Part shown: piece after piece, positions 1 to 10,243 of the stretch
Layout of the letters: each line of letters opens with the position of its first letter
How positions within the stretch are numbered: the stretch's first letter is position 1
Source of the DNA: Cherax quadricarinatus
Lineage: Eukaryota; Arthropoda; Malacostraca; Decapoda; Parastacidae
DNA length: 64,000 nucleotides
Assembly (NCBI RefSeq): GCF_038502225.1
Contig: NC_091325.1
Location: forward strand, 28,238,380-28,302,379
Reading direction: 5' to 3'
Notes under the pieces: model-generated
What the model saw: only the letters and a program-made list of their open reading frames with translations
The model's database searches: none
Told to the model about the DNA's origin: nothing
Translations under genes and position numbers: made by a program

Positions 1-7
1 TCGGGGG

Positions 8-3000
8 TCAACGCCCCCGCGGCCCGGTCTGTGACCAGGCCTCCTGGTGGATCAGCGCCTGATCAACCAGGCTGTTGCTGCTGACTGCACGCAAACCAAC
101 GTACGAGCCACAGCCCGGCTGATCAGGAACTGACTTTAGGTGCTTGTCCAGTGCCAGCTTGAAGACTGCCAGGGGTCTGTTGGTAATCCCCCTTATGTGT
201 GCTGGGAGGCAGTTGAACAGTCTCGGGCCCCTGACACTTATTGTATGGTCTCTTAACGTGCTAGTGACACCCCTGCTTTTCATTGGGGGGATGGTACATC
301 GTCTGCCAAGTCTTTTGCTTTCGTAGTGAGTGATTTTCGTGTGCAAGTTCGGTACTAGTCCCTCTAGGATTTTCCAGGTGTATATAATCATGTATCTCTC
401 CCTCCTGCGTTCCAGGGAATACAGGTTTAGAAACCTCAAGCGCTCCCAGTAATTGAGGTGTTTTATCTCCGTTATGCGCGCCGTGAAAGTTCTCTGTACA
501 TTTTCTAGGTCGGCAATTTCACCTGCCTTGAAAGGTGCTGTTAGAGTGCAGCAATATTCCAGCCTAGATAGAACAAGTGACCTGAAGAGTGTCATCATGG
601 GCTTGGCCTCCCTAGTTTTGAAGGTTCTCATTATCCATCCTGTCATTTTTCTAGCAGATGCGATTGATACAATGTTATGGTCCTTGAAGGTGAGATCCTC
701 CGACATAATCACTCCCAGGTCTTTGACGTTGGTGTTTCGCTCTATTTTGTGGCCAGAATTTGTTTTGTACTCTGATGAAGATTTAATTTCCTCATGTTTA
801 CCATATCTGAGTAATTGAAATTTCTCATCGTTGAACTTCAAATTGTTTTCTGCAGCCCACTGAAAGATTTGGTTGATGTCCGCCTGGAGCCTTGCAGTGT
901 CTGCAATGGAAGACACTGTCATGCAGATTCGGGTGTCATCTGCAAAGGAAGACACGGTGCTGTGGCTGACATCCTTGTCTATGTCGGATATAAGGATGAG
1001 GAACAAGATCGGAGCGAGTACTGTGCCTTGTGGAACAGAGCTTTTCACCGTAGCTGCCTCGGACTTTACTCTGTTGACGACTACTCTCTGTGTTCTGTTA
1101 GTGAGGAAATTATAGATCCATCGACCGACTTTTCCTGTTATTCCTTTAGCACGCATTTTGTGCGCTATTACGCCATGGTCACACTTGTCGAAGGCTTTTG
1201 CAAAGTCTGTATATATTACATCTGCATTCTTTTTGTCTTCTAGTGCATTTAGGACCTTGTCGTAGTGGTCCAATAGTTGAGACAGACAGGAGCGACCTGT
1301 TCTAAACCCATGTTGCCCTGGGTTGTGTAACTGATGGGTTTCTAGATGCGTGGTGATCTTGCTTCTTAGGACCCTTTCAAAGATTTTTATGATATGGGAT
1401 GTTAGTGCTATTGGTCTGTAGTTCTTTGCTGTTGCTTTACTGCCCCCTTTGTGGAGTGGGGCTATGTCTGTTGTTTTTAGTAACTGTGGGACGACCCCCG
1501 TGTCCATGCTCCCTCTCCATAGGATGGAAAAGGCTCGTGATAGGGGCTTCTTGCAGTTCTTGATGAACACAGAGTTCCATGAGTCTGGCCCTGGGGCAGA
1601 GTGCATGGGCATGTCATTTATCGCCTGTTCGAAGTCATTTGGCGTCAGGATAACATCGGATAGGCTTGTGTTAATCAAATTTTGTGGCTCTCTCATAAAA
1701 AATTCATTTTGATCTTCGACTCTCAGTCTGGTTAGCGGCTTGCTAAAAACTGAGTCATATTGGGACTTGAGTAGCTCACTCATTTCCTTGCTGTCATCTG
1801 TGTAGGACCCATCTTGTTTAAGTAGGGGCCCAATACTGGACGTTGTTCTCGATTTTGATTTGGCATAGGAGAAGAAATACTTTGGGTTTCTTTCGATTTC
1901 ATTTATAGCTTTTAGTTCTTCCCGCGATTCCTGACTCCTAAAGGATTCTTTTAGCTTAAGTTCGATGCTTGCTATTTCTCTGACCAGTGTCTCCCTACGC
2001 ATTTCAGATATATTGACCTCTTTTAGCCGCTCTGTTATTCTTTTCCGTCGCCTGTAAAGGGAGCGCCTGTCTCTTTCTGTTTTACATCTACTCCTCCTTT
2101 TTCTTAAAGGAATAAGCCTTGTGCATACATCGAGTGCCACCGAGTTAATCTGTTCTAGGCATAAGTTGGGGTCTGTGTTGCTTAGTATATCTTCCCAGCT
2201 TATATCGGTTAGGACTTGGTTTACTTGGTCCCACTTTATGTTTTTGTTATTGAAGTTGAATTTGGTGAATGCTCCCTCGTGACTAATCTCATTATGTCGG
2301 TCTGGGGCTCCGCGCATACATGACTGAACCTCAATTATGTTGTGATCTGAGTATATTGTTTTTGATATGGTGATATTTCTTATCAGATCATCATTGTTAG
2401 TGAAGATGAGGTCTAGTGTATTCTCCAGTCTAGTAGGCTCTATTATTTGCTGGTTTAAATTGAATTTTGTGCAGAGATTTAAAAGCTCGCGTGAGTGTGA
2501 GTTTTCATCAGAGCTGCCTCCTGGTGTTATTACTGCAACAATATTATTTGCTATATTCCTCCATTTTAGGTGCCTTAAGTTGAAATCCCCCAGGAGCAAG
2601 ATGTTGGGTGCAGGAGCTGGAAGGTTTTCCAGACAGTGGTCAATTTTTAACAGCTGTTCCTGGAATTGCTGGGATGTTGCATCCGGAGGCTTGTAGACTA
2701 TCACAATGACTAGGTTTTGGTTCTCGACCTTTACTGCTAAAACTTCCACTACATCATTTGAGGCATTTAGCAGTTCTGTGCAAACAAGTGACTCTGCAAT
2801 GTACAGGCCAACCCCCCCCCCCCCTTTTGCCTGTTTCACTCTGTCACATCTGTATAGGGTGTAACCTGGGATCCATATTTCGTTGTCCAAGTGATCCTTT
2901 ATGTGGGTCTCAGTGAAAGCCGCGAACATTGCCTTTGCCTCTGCAAGCAGTCCACGGATGAAAAGTATTTTGTTGTTTGTTGCTGGCTTTAGACCCTGTA

Positions 3001-3121
3001 TATTTGCAAAGAAGAATGTTATCGGACTGGTGGTATTGTTGGTACTGGGGGGGGATTTTTTTTCCGGCATTAGTATCTGTATCTGTTGGTTTGGAGTGGA
3101 GGCCATCGACTGTGGTTCCAC
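8..3121 (-). CDS. LINE alpha ORF2: APE-type endonuclease plus reverse transcriptase
   Basis: The 1037-residue ORF2 nicks target DNA and copies element RNA by target-primed reverse transcription. An APE-like endonuclease fills roughly residues 35-270. Visible key residues are Asn40 in the ANIQGL motif, Glu71 in FTETH, the GDFN motif at 178-181, TLDLIF near 236 and SDH at 258-260. The RT follows, with motif A TDFAKAFD, the SVPQGTVLAP block and the catalytic FADD near residue 725. No RNase H is seen after the RT. The start overlaps the end of ORF1 by about 52 bases in another frame, so ORF2 probably depends on reinitiation or a similar coupling. A run of 13 C on the plus strand (2812-2824) encodes a glycine run in the endonuclease and is kept in frame. 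No inactivating change is visible. Confidence 0.9.
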   Translation of the reverse strand: MEPQSMASTPNQQIQILMPEKKSPPSTNNTTSPITFFFANIQGLKPATNNKILFIRGLLAEAKAMFAAFTETHIKDHLDNEIWIPGYTLYRCDRVKQAKGGGGVGLYIAESLVCTELLNASNDVVEVLAVKVENQNLVIVIVYKPPDATSQQFQEQLLKIDHCLENLPAPAPNILLLGDFNLRHLKWRNIANNIVAVITPGGSSDENSHSRELLNLCTKFNLNQQIIEPTRLENTLDLIFTNNDDLIRNITISKTIYSDHNIIEVQSCMRGAPDRHNEISHEGAFTKFNFNNKNIKWDQVNQVLTDISWEDILSNTDPNLCLEQINSVALDVCTRLIPLRKRRSRCKTERDRRSLYRRRKRITERLKEVNISEMRRETLVREIASIELKLKESFRSQESREELKAINEIERNPKYFFSYAKSKSRTTSSIGPLLKQDGSYTDDSKEMSELLKSQYDSVFSKPLTRLRVEDQNEFFMREPQNLINTSLSDVILTPNDFEQAINDMPMHSAPGPDSWNSVFIKNCKKPLSRAFSILWRGSMDTGVVPQLLKTTDIAPLHKGGSKATAKNYRPIALTSHIIKIFERVLRSKITTHLETHQLHNPGQHGFRTGRSCLSQLLDHYDKVLNALEDKKNADVIYTDFAKAFDKCDHGVIAHKMRAKGITGKVGRWIYNFLTNRTQRVVVNRVKSEAATVKSSVPQGTVLAPILFLILISDIDKDVSHSTVSSFADDTRICMTVSSIADTARLQADINQIFQWAAENNLKFNDEKFQLLRYGKHEEIKSSSEYKTNSGHKIERNTNVKDLGVIMSEDLTFKDHNIVSIASARKMTGWIMRTFKTREAKPMMTLFRSLVLSRLEYCCTLTAPFKAGEIADLENVQRTFTARITEIKHLNYWERLRFLNLYSLERRRERYMIIYTWKILEGLVPNLHTKITHYESKRLGRRCTIPPMKSRGVTSTLRDHTISVRGPRLFNCLPAHIRGITNRPLAVFKLALDKHLKSVPDQPGCGSYVGLRAVSSNSLVDQALIHQEAWSQTGPRGR

Positions 3122-4329
3122 TCCAGGAATGACTGGATTTGGTGTACGATTTCTGCCATTTCCTGCCAGTTTTTTTTCCTTCCTGGCACTAAAAAACCTC
3201 TCCCTCTTGAGTGGCTGTTGCTACCCAGGTTTTCCCATGGCCTGGATGTTTTGTATCTTTTTGTCCCCTTTAGATGGTATGCCTGGCAATTTAAGTTATA
3301 GCACAGTCTTTCCTGTACTGAAGAGGTACACAGTTCAGGGTGAAAAAGCTTACAGGAAGGGAGTTTGCATTTTCCTGTTGTCATATGGGCATGGGATTTC
3401 CTAGGGTGGTCATAGTTGCACATCCCATCTGTTTTTCCAGATTTCCCATGCCAGCAGATACCGAGTGCATAGTATGTGCACAGGCTTGGTTTCCGTTTGC
3501 CTTGGGTTTCTGTGACTGTATTCCCTGTTGGTGCATGTTTCCCTGTCTTACTTCTATCCTCCCTAGCACCAACAATGGAGCTCCCACCATTTGTTTTTGG
3601 TAATATATCCTCACTATTGCTAGTGGAGTCCTCTTGTTTGCTATTTCCTGCGGTATTTCTAGTTTGCAATATTGGTTTTATCTTATCTTTGACTACACTT
3701 GTTTCCCTACTATGGCTCCTGTCCCCTATGGGGTCATTTATATGTATTCCTTCCTGCGTATAATTCCCGACTACCTGGACAAAATCTCCAGCTTCACCAT
3801 TACTGTCTCCCAGGACAGCATCTCCAGCTTCCCCATTACTGTCTCCCAGGACAGCATCTCCAGCTTCACCATTACTGTCTCCCAGGACAGCACCTCCAGC
3901 TTCACCATTACTGTCTCCCAGGACAGCACCTCCAGCTTCCCCATTACTGTCTCCCAGGACAGCACTATCAGCCCCCCATTTACTGACTACCAGGACATCA
4001 TCTCCAGCCTTACAGTTTCTGACTACATGGCCAGTATCAAGGGCAGTACCATTCAGCCCGGACTTTTTATGTTCCCATCTGTTGTAGAAAGCTTCCAGGT
4101 TTTCTATGAAAGCAGCTTTGATGTTGACCTCTTTTAATACCCTTGTGATTTTAGTCCACAGATTTATCTCATTTGGGCATACCCAAAAACACTTCCCTGT
4201 TTTAATACTGCTTGTAGCTAGTTCTTGGATATCTGCACAAGGGGCGTGACACCAATTTCCACAGAAATGACAATTTATGCATGTGGAAGCCCGTTTGTTT
4301 GACTGACCACAGACTACACACAGCTTCAT
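3070..4329 (-). CDS. LINE alpha ORF1: PHD-like finger, acidic repeats, CCCH-like fingers
   Basis: The 419-residue ORF1 product is probably the RNA-binding, particle-forming partner of ORF2. The N terminus (about residues 4-52) has a Cys4-His-Cys3 PHD-like pattern, with CVVC, CINC, CGNWCH and a final WVC. Residues 123-182 are five 12-residue repeats built on AVLGDSNGEAG. A basic, Ser/Thr-rich linker follows. Residues 284-351 hold three CCCH-like fingers: a longer first one and two with C-x4-C-x3-H spacing. PHD fingers are known in some CR1-group ORF1 proteins. The added CCCH cluster points to RNA binding, which is inference. The start is the first Met of the frame, directly before the finger. 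Confidence 0.85.
   Translation of the reverse strand: MKLCVVCGQSNKRASTCINCHFCGNWCHAPCADIQELATSSIKTGKCFWVCPNEINLWTKITRVLKEVNIKAAFIENLEAFYNRWEHKKSGLNGTALDTGHVVRNCKAGDDVLVVSKWGADSAVLGDSNGEAGGAVLGDSNGEAGGAVLGDSNGEAGDAVLGDSNGEAGDAVLGDSNGEAGDFVQVVGNYTQEGIHINDPIGDRSHSRETSVVKDKIKPILQTRNTAGNSKQEDSTSNSEDILPKTNGGSSIVGAREDRSKTGKHAPTGNTVTETQGKRKPSLCTYYALGICWHGKSGKTDGMCNYDHPRKSHAHMTTGKCKLPSCKLFHPELCTSSVQERLCYNLNCQAYHLKGTKRYKTSRPWENLGSNSHSRGRGFLVPGRKKNWQEMAEIVHQIQSFLEWNHSRWPPLQTNRYRY
3784..3963 (-). repeat. 36-bp tandem repeat inside LINE alpha ORF1 (five units)
   Basis: Five near-identical 36-bp units encode a 12-residue acidic, glycine-rich repeat. The unit is a multiple of three, so changes in copy number keep the frame open. 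The units differ by only a few bases, which suggests recent expansion. Confidence 0.9.
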
Positions 4330-4434
4330 AATGATTTTAATGGTTGATTTACTGCAATTCTACTAGCAACCTCTTGAATATTCTATTAATAACCTGCTAG
4401 GTGGTGCACAACGAAACCGTTTGAAACCAGTCCA

Positions 4435-4488
4435 GGGTTCGGACCAGTCAAGGGTTCGGACCAGTCAAGGGTTCGGACCAGTCAAGGG
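4435..4488. repeat. 17-bp tandem repeat, three units
   Basis: The unit gggttcggaccagtcaa occurs three times in a row and then runs directly into the second alpha fragment. It may mark the 5' end of alpha1 or a target-site rearrangement. Its origin is not clear. Confidence 0.85.
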
Positions 4489-5643
4489 CGTTGTTCTCGA
4501 TTTTGATTTGGCATAGGAGAAGAAATACTTTGGGTTTCTTTTGATTTCATTTATAGCTTTTAGTTCTTCCCGCGATTCCTGACTCCTAAAGGATTCCTTT
4601 AGCTTAAGTTCGATGCTTGCTATTTCTCTGACCAGTGTCTCCCTGCGCATTTCAGATATATTGACCTCTTTTAGCCGCTCTGTTATTCTTTTCCGTCGCC
4701 TGCAAAGGGAGAGCCTGTCTCTTTCTATTTTACATCTACTCCTCCTTTTTCTTAGAGGAATAAGCCTTGTGCATACATCGAGTGCCACCGAGTTAATCTG
4801 TTCTAGGCATAAGTTTGGGTCTGTGTTGCTTAGTATATCTTCCCAGCTTATATCGGTTAGGACTTGGTTTACTTGGTCCCACTTTATGTTTTTGTTATTG
4901 AAGTTGAATTTGGTGAATGCTCCCTCGTGACTAGTCTCATTTTGTCGGTCTGGGGCTCCACGCATACATGTCTGAACCTCAATTATGTTGTGATCTGAGT
5001 ATATTGTTTTTGATATGGTGACATTTCTTATCAGATCATCATTGTTAGTGAATATGAGGTCTAGTGTATTCTCCAGTCTAGTAGGCTCTATTATTTGCTG
5101 GTTTAAATTGAATTTTGTGCAGAGATTTAAAAGCTCGTGTGAGTGTGAGTTTTCATCAGAGCTGCCTCCTGGTGTTATTACTGCAACAATATTATTTGCT
5201 ATATTCCTCCATTTTAGGTGCCTTAAGTTGAAATCCCCCAGGAGCAAGATGTTGGGTGCAGGAGCTGGAAGATTTTCCAGACAGTGGTCAATTTTTAACA
5301 GCTGTTCCTGGAATTGCTGGGATGTTGCATCCGGAGGCTTGTAGACTACCACAATGACTAGGTTTTGGTTCTCGACCTTTACTGCTAAAACTTCCACTAC
5401 GTCATTTGAGGCATTAAGCAGTTCTGTGCAAACAAGTGACTCTGCAATGTACAGGCCAACCCCCCCTTTTGCCTGTTCACTCTGTCACATCTGTATAGGT
5501 TGTAACCTGGGATCCATATTTCGTTGTCCAAGTGATCCTTTATGTGGGTCTCAGTGAAAGCCGCGAACATTGCCTTTGCCTCTGCAAGCAGTCCACGGAT
5601 GAAAGGTATTTTGTTGTTTGTTGCTGGCTTTAGACCCTGTAGA
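4489..5643 (-). pseudogene. LINE alpha fragment alpha2 (endonuclease and linker of ORF2)
   Basis: This segment is a close match to positions 1838-3002 of alpha1. It covers ORF2 from about codon 40 through the endonuclease to the linker before the RT. The RT part is missing at the left and the start of ORF2 at the right. A frame break lies near 5475, where one base is lost relative to alpha1, and the glycine run is two codons shorter. The longest open part is 4465-5397. The right end joins BEL/Pao RNase H sequence directly. Because alpha1 has the same orientation and abuts the left end, alpha1 may have inserted into alpha2, in which case the rest of alpha2 would lie left of the window. Confidence 0.85.
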
Positions 5644-7571
5644 GACGTGGAGAAAGAGATAATTTCTCTGCATCTCTTTTATTTCTTCTACTCTGTTTTG
5701 TACATAGACCAACTTACTCTTATTATTTCTTAACCACTGGAGAACTTCTTCATTATCACTCCAGATCACGGTTTTTCAATAGTGAGATGATCAAGTACTT
5801 TCTTGAGACAGACTGCTAATTTTGTACCTACATAGAGTGCTGTCAGTTCCAATTGTGGTACTGTTCTGATCTTCAAGGGTGCTACTCTGGCCTTTGAAGT
5901 AATTAGTGTACCTCCTTCAGCATTACTCATGCAAGCTACAGTGCCATAACCTCTGGTTGACGCATCACAGAACACATGTAATGTGTAATTGTTTCCCTCT
6001 TGACCTATTTGTCTGGGAAATTTAATTTGATGAAGTTGTTTAAACTCTTTGGATATTTCATCCCATGCTTGACTCATTTCTAGAGGCAAGTTCTCATCCC
6101 ATCCAATTTTGAGCTTCCATGCATCTTGCATAAGCATTTTACCTTTTATGGTAATTGGTGAGACGAGTCCTAGAGGATCAAAACATTGTGATACCTCTGA
6201 CAGTATACTACGTTTAGTGAGTGTACTGCATGATTTATTGTTTATCTTTTTGAGACTTAAAGTATCTTCCTGTGTGTTCCAATAAAGTCCCAGCATATTG
6301 TTGCAATCAGGAATTTCAGCTTCAGGGAAATCTTCTTTGATAAGTTCCCTTAATTGCTTTGAGTTTGTATTCCACATCCTTGAAGGCATATTTGCTTCTT
6401 TCATCTCCTTGTTAGCTTCTCTGTATAAGGATTTCAAATCCTCCTCTGTATTCACAGTACCGTGAAGATTGTCCACATAGAAACTTTTCTTTAAGATTTC
6501 TTTGAAGGGACTTTTAGATTTCTTCAAATGTGTATTTAGAGTAGCTTCTAGTAAGAATGGAGAGGATGTTGCACCAAATAATACTAATTTGAAACGATAA
6601 GTTTTCACAGGACTTTGAGGATCATGTGGATTTTTATGCCAAAAGAATCGAGTATAATCTCTATCTATTTCTTGTAGTCCTACTCTTAAGAAAGCTTTGG
6701 AAATATCAGTCGTGTAGGCATATGGGTTTGTGCGAAATTTCATAAGCACGTCTCCAAGCGTCTCAGTTAGTGAGGGTCCGGTCATCAGACAGTCATTAAG
6801 ACTTGCTACATCTTTATTTGCACGTGCACTGCAATTATATACAACACGTAGTGGAGTGGTTTTATAATCTTTTCTGACTCCATGGTGCGGGAGATAATGA
6901 CCTTCTGTCTTCAACTTATCTTCGACTACTTCCTCAATGAATTTATTGTCCAACTGTTCTTGTATGATATTATCATAGACAGTCAGTAGCTCTGGATTCT
7001 TCCTGAGCTCATGCATTTGTGCTTTCATTTGTCCGAAAGCCATGCGATAACTGCTAGGCAGATGTGGTGGATTTAATTTCCATGGTAACCTAACCCAATA
7101 CTGGCCATCTTTATACTTGACAGTGTCCAAATATTGGCTATAAGTCTGAGACTCTTGTGGGCTTGGTTTATTTACATCAATACCTATCGCATCTAAATCC
7201 CACAACTTATCAACTGGTTCATTCATTTCTTCCAGTAATGATAATTTTTGCTGTGGTACATGATCAGCGGTTATTCTCGTAACTAGTACATTTTCCACTG
7301 AATCAATATCAGTTTCTTTCCCACTTTGAGAGGGAATGGGACCACATATCATGTGGCCTCCTGCTGTTTTCAGCAAGTAAACATCATGTTTACTTACTAT
7401 ATTTTTCACAAAACAGTGATAATAATAACTTACAATGATTAAATCAATTGGACTAATAGTGTCCGTCTGTATGTCAGGACAGGCTAACTTGACCTTAGCT
7501 GTTTTCAGTGCTGCGACTGTTTCTTTTAATCCCTGGATCTGCACAGACTTAGGCAAATCATCTACTACCAC
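5644..7571 (-). pseudogene. BEL/Pao retrotransposon pol fragment: protease remnant, RT, start of RNase H
   Basis: This is the pol region of a BEL/Pao LTR retrotransposon. The 601-residue frame 5766-7571 starts in a DUF1758-like protease segment (ISPIDLIIV, then HMICGPI). It continues through the peptidase A17/RT region, including RVVYNCSAR, DISKAFLRV and VLFGATSSPFLLEATL, with YVDNL at the RT active-site box. The RNase H region begins with VFCDASTRGYG and VRTVPQLEL-like sequence. The open frame stops at 5766, but recognisable RNase H sequence continues to about 5660 in another frame, ending at LHVST. The element is then cut by alpha2. YVDN in place of YVDD occurs in some BEL-like RTs and may not be inactivating. 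The gag-protease junction is missing. Confidence 0.88.
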
Positions 7572-7693
7572 AGCTTCTACTGTTTTTTTTCCTGTTTCCT
7601 ACACCAACAGTGATTCTGGCTAGGTCATATGTCTGTTTACCAGAATTGTGGAAAAAACCAGCTATATCTAACTATACTTTGGCATAGGGTTGT

Positions 7694-8287
7694 TTATTCA
7701 GTTTCTGCTAAGACACGTAAGGCTATTTGATAATTGCCTTTAACCACCGGAAATGACTTAATCAGTTCATAGGGTTCTCCCTTCACAAGACATTTAAGAT
7801 AATTGAACTTAGCAATCTCATCTATGTCAGTTCGTGAATTTACTATGGATTGAAAACCACTAATGAATTCTTCATAATTATGACTTTGGAAAATAGGTAA
7901 TGACAAGGTAGGTAAGCTTGGTAATGGTACACTTGTTGTTGTTACAGGTGTAACAGGTGTTTGACCACTAGTTACAGTAGGTCTCTGTGACAGAGTTTTG
8001 CGGCAGATAGCCTGTACTCCTGTCCACCTTAATTGTTGATTACTAAATGTATCCAAAACATTTTTAATTTCATCCTCAGATGGATCTGATTCAAGAAATT
8101 CCTTTTCATAATCTGTATAGTCTGAATTAATTATTTTCAGACATTGTGTAAGTAATTCAAATTTGACCTCAAGATCATCAAAATCTATATTTGTATCTTG
8201 AGTTAATCCTATACAGACTGAAATTAGATTTTCTAATTGTGTAATCTTAGTCTGTAAAGACTGAAACTGAGTTTTCAAACAAGCCAT
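7694..8287 (-). pseudogene. BEL/Pao gag fragment (DUF1759-type)
   Basis: The 197-residue frame has an N-terminal coiled-coil-like segment. A typical DUF1759 block follows, with LPTLSLPIFQSHNYEEF, then FNYLKCLVKGEPYELI and NYQIALRVL. It ends where the rest of gag, including the CCHC knuckle, should follow, so an internal deletion or frame loss separates it from pol. The strand matches the pol fragment to its left, and the order gag then pol is as expected. Confidence 0.85.
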
Positions 8288-9032
8288 TTTAACGGTATAT
8301 TGAAAATTCTAGCACCACAATTAGAGTGTTTAAAAAACACTGTACTGCTAGGGACAGCTGAGTTTTTGTTATGTTTAAGTCATCAATAATTGAGTCAGTT
8401 ACTACTGACCTACTAAGTTAACCTCAGGGTCAATGACCATGAAGTGTACAGAGTACATATACTACCTGGAGTTTACCTGGATGGCTGGTGTTTTTGGCTT
8501 GAGTTTGCTGTGTCAGCCTGACAACGACGATTAATCGTAAATAATGTTATACACTTCATTCACTATACACTATAAATGTCACTGTATAACTGTAAATCAC
8601 ACGTGAATATTACTTACACATATATAAATGTCACTGTTAATATGTATATGAAAGCTTACACTTTACATATAAGTTCCTTTAATATAACAGGTATATCTAA
8701 AAGAAACAAACTTTAACACAATCTTGTCTTTTAATCTCTGTCTATAAACATTATAAACACTGTGTGTATATACACTCAGACAAACCGAACATCAGTTGGG
8801 TTGTTGTTGTTGTAGTCAGCGATTTTCGAGCTTGGAGCAGTGGATGCAGGGTGCCATCCCCTGTTTTCTTGTTGGGTGAGTCACCCAGCTCCCGTTTTCT
8901 TTGGGTGAACGCTAGGTGAGCTCCCGTTTTCTTTTGGCTTCCCATTCTCTGTGACTGAGTCTGGAGGGACTCATTTATACAGGCTGAAATGAGTTATAAT
9001 TTGTAAGATTATAAATTATCCCTAGGGGGTGT
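8288..9032 (-). other. BEL/Pao 5' leader or unassigned spacer
   Basis: This AT-rich stretch lies between the gag start and the probable LTR. It holds two short direct copies of agctcccgttttctt near 8888-8935. No primer-binding site or gene can be named. The small open frames here have no recognisable content. It is probably the leader or the inner part of the LTR of the minus-strand BEL copy. Confidence 0.5.
8463..8480 (-). mobile_element. Possible 18-bp alpha LINE 3'-end remnant
   Basis: The sequence acctggagtttacctgga is identical to the 3' terminal repeat of LINE alpha seen at 54499 and 63680. Nothing else of the element is present. It could be an extremely 5'-truncated insertion, or the source of the motif could lie elsewhere. 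Confidence 0.4.
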
Positions 9033-9919
9033 TATGTCAGCATATTTCATTCACTGATTGCTGACAAATTATGTACTTGTTTGGACTCAAAAGTCTGCAC
9101 CTTATTGCCAACTATAGGTTGATTACAAACTCCTTGCGACTCAAGAACTGCGCAGTCCCTGGTACTAAAAGAAATTCGTAACCTATATTGCTCTTGTAGC
9201 GTGAGCTATGGTGTTCTTCACACCTTCGACAGATACCGGTGACTTGATAGAAGCTGAAGTGTCCTTGGATGTCCACGTCTTCCATAGTCTAGGAATACGC
9301 ACACTGGTACACTATGTTCCACAAGATTTGTCTTTATTGTTCACAATCTTATCACTAAAGAAGCTGATCACACTTCTCTTAAGTGTTTATTGTGTTTTAT
9401 GAGACACTTTGTTCAAACTAATCCACAGATCGTTCTTTGTTGGCTATCCTGGCGTCAGTGTCACTCTCACTAGAGTCAAAAGTAATCTGAAGACGCCACA
9501 GCACCCCACACCGTTACTCCCCTAGCACAAAGGAAAAGCTGACCTAGTACTTTTACTTCCTTGCCACTTCCTCCATGAAGCAAAGCAGAATGTTTGATTC
9601 TTGCTGTCTTAAGCATAGACAACAATATACACTATCTTTACCATGATAATAAAGTGGGAGCAGGATTTTCCTTAATTGTCTTGCTAAGGTAAGAGATGGA
9701 CTGTCTCTTATTAAACTACACTTTGCAACACAGGACCGCACAGAGCGTTTGTTGCTTGACCACACGTCGCATACTGGTACTGCATCTGGGATCAATTACT
9801 TGCTATAGCAGTAAACAAGATGCTTGCCCCTTCTGAGAGGGCTGGGCCCCTCAGGGCTGAAAGAGCGTGAAGGGGCTGAAGGGGGCTGATACCCCCCTCC
9901 TGGAGAAAATTTCTCCACA
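9033..9919 (-). repeat. Probable LTR of the minus-strand BEL/Pao copy
   Basis: Read on the minus strand, the segment starts TGTGGAGAAATTTTC at 9919 and may end TGACATAACA at 9033, giving TG...CA ends. Two AATAAA signals on that strand (9386-9391 and 9333-9338) fit an R/U5 region. The first 288 bases are repeated, inverted, at 9955-10243. The left boundary is uncertain because no primer-binding site was found beside it. Confidence 0.55.
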
Positions 9920-10243
9920 GATGAGATTGCTAAGTTCAATTTTCTTAAATGTTTTGTGGAGAAATTTTCTCCAGGATGGGGATATCAGCCCCCTTCAGCC
10001 CCCTTTCGGCCCCTTTCAGCCCTGAGGAGCCCAGCCCTCTCAGAAGGGGCAAGCATCTTGTTTATTGCTACAGAGAGTAATTGATCCCAGATGCAGTACC
10101 AGTATGCGATGTGTGGTCAAGCGACCGCTGCTCCTTGCGGTCCTGTGTTGCAAAGTGGAGTTTAATTAGAGACAGTCCATCTCTTACCTTAGCAAGACAA
10201 TTAAGGAAAATCCTGCTCCCACTTTATTATCATGGTAAAGATA
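9632..10243. repeat. Large inverted repeat: two BEL LTRs head to head
   Basis: The arms 9632-9919 and 9955-10243 are inverted copies with scattered mismatches, around a 35-bp spacer (9920-9954). Each arm begins TGTGGAGAAATTTTCTCC at the centre and reads outward to GGTAAAGATAG. The arms look like the 5' parts of two oppositely oriented LTRs and not like a DNA transposon, because each is followed by BEL sequence of matching orientation. Confidence 0.85.

Larger units (their letters stand above)
1..4434 (-). mobile_element. LINE family alpha, copy alpha1 (CR1/Jockey-like, both ORFs intact)
   Basis: This minus-strand non-LTR retrotransposon carries an ORF1 with zinc fingers and an ORF2 with endonuclease and reverse transcriptase, overlapping by about 52 bases. 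The 3' end lies just outside the left edge. Alpha3 and alpha4 show that only about 35 more bases are expected, ending in two copies of an acctggagttt-like unit. The region 4330-4434 is probably the 5' UTR, and a 17-bp tandem repeat follows. Both reading frames are uninterrupted, so this is the best-preserved alpha copy. CR1/Jockey placement rests on the ORF2 motifs, the lack of RNase H and the short repeated 3' end. The exact clade is not resolved. Confidence 0.85.

Noticed and set aside
144..2901. Plus-strand open frames of 60 to 167 codons opposite LINE alpha
   Set aside because: They are shadows of the minus-strand ORF2. Similar shadows lie opposite every other LINE ORF in the window.
9632..10243. 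Foldback or MITE-type DNA transposon with long inverted ends
   Set aside because: Each arm is followed by BEL sequence in the matching orientation, and the same TGTGGAG start occurs after the BEL integrase. Head-to-head LTRs explain it better.
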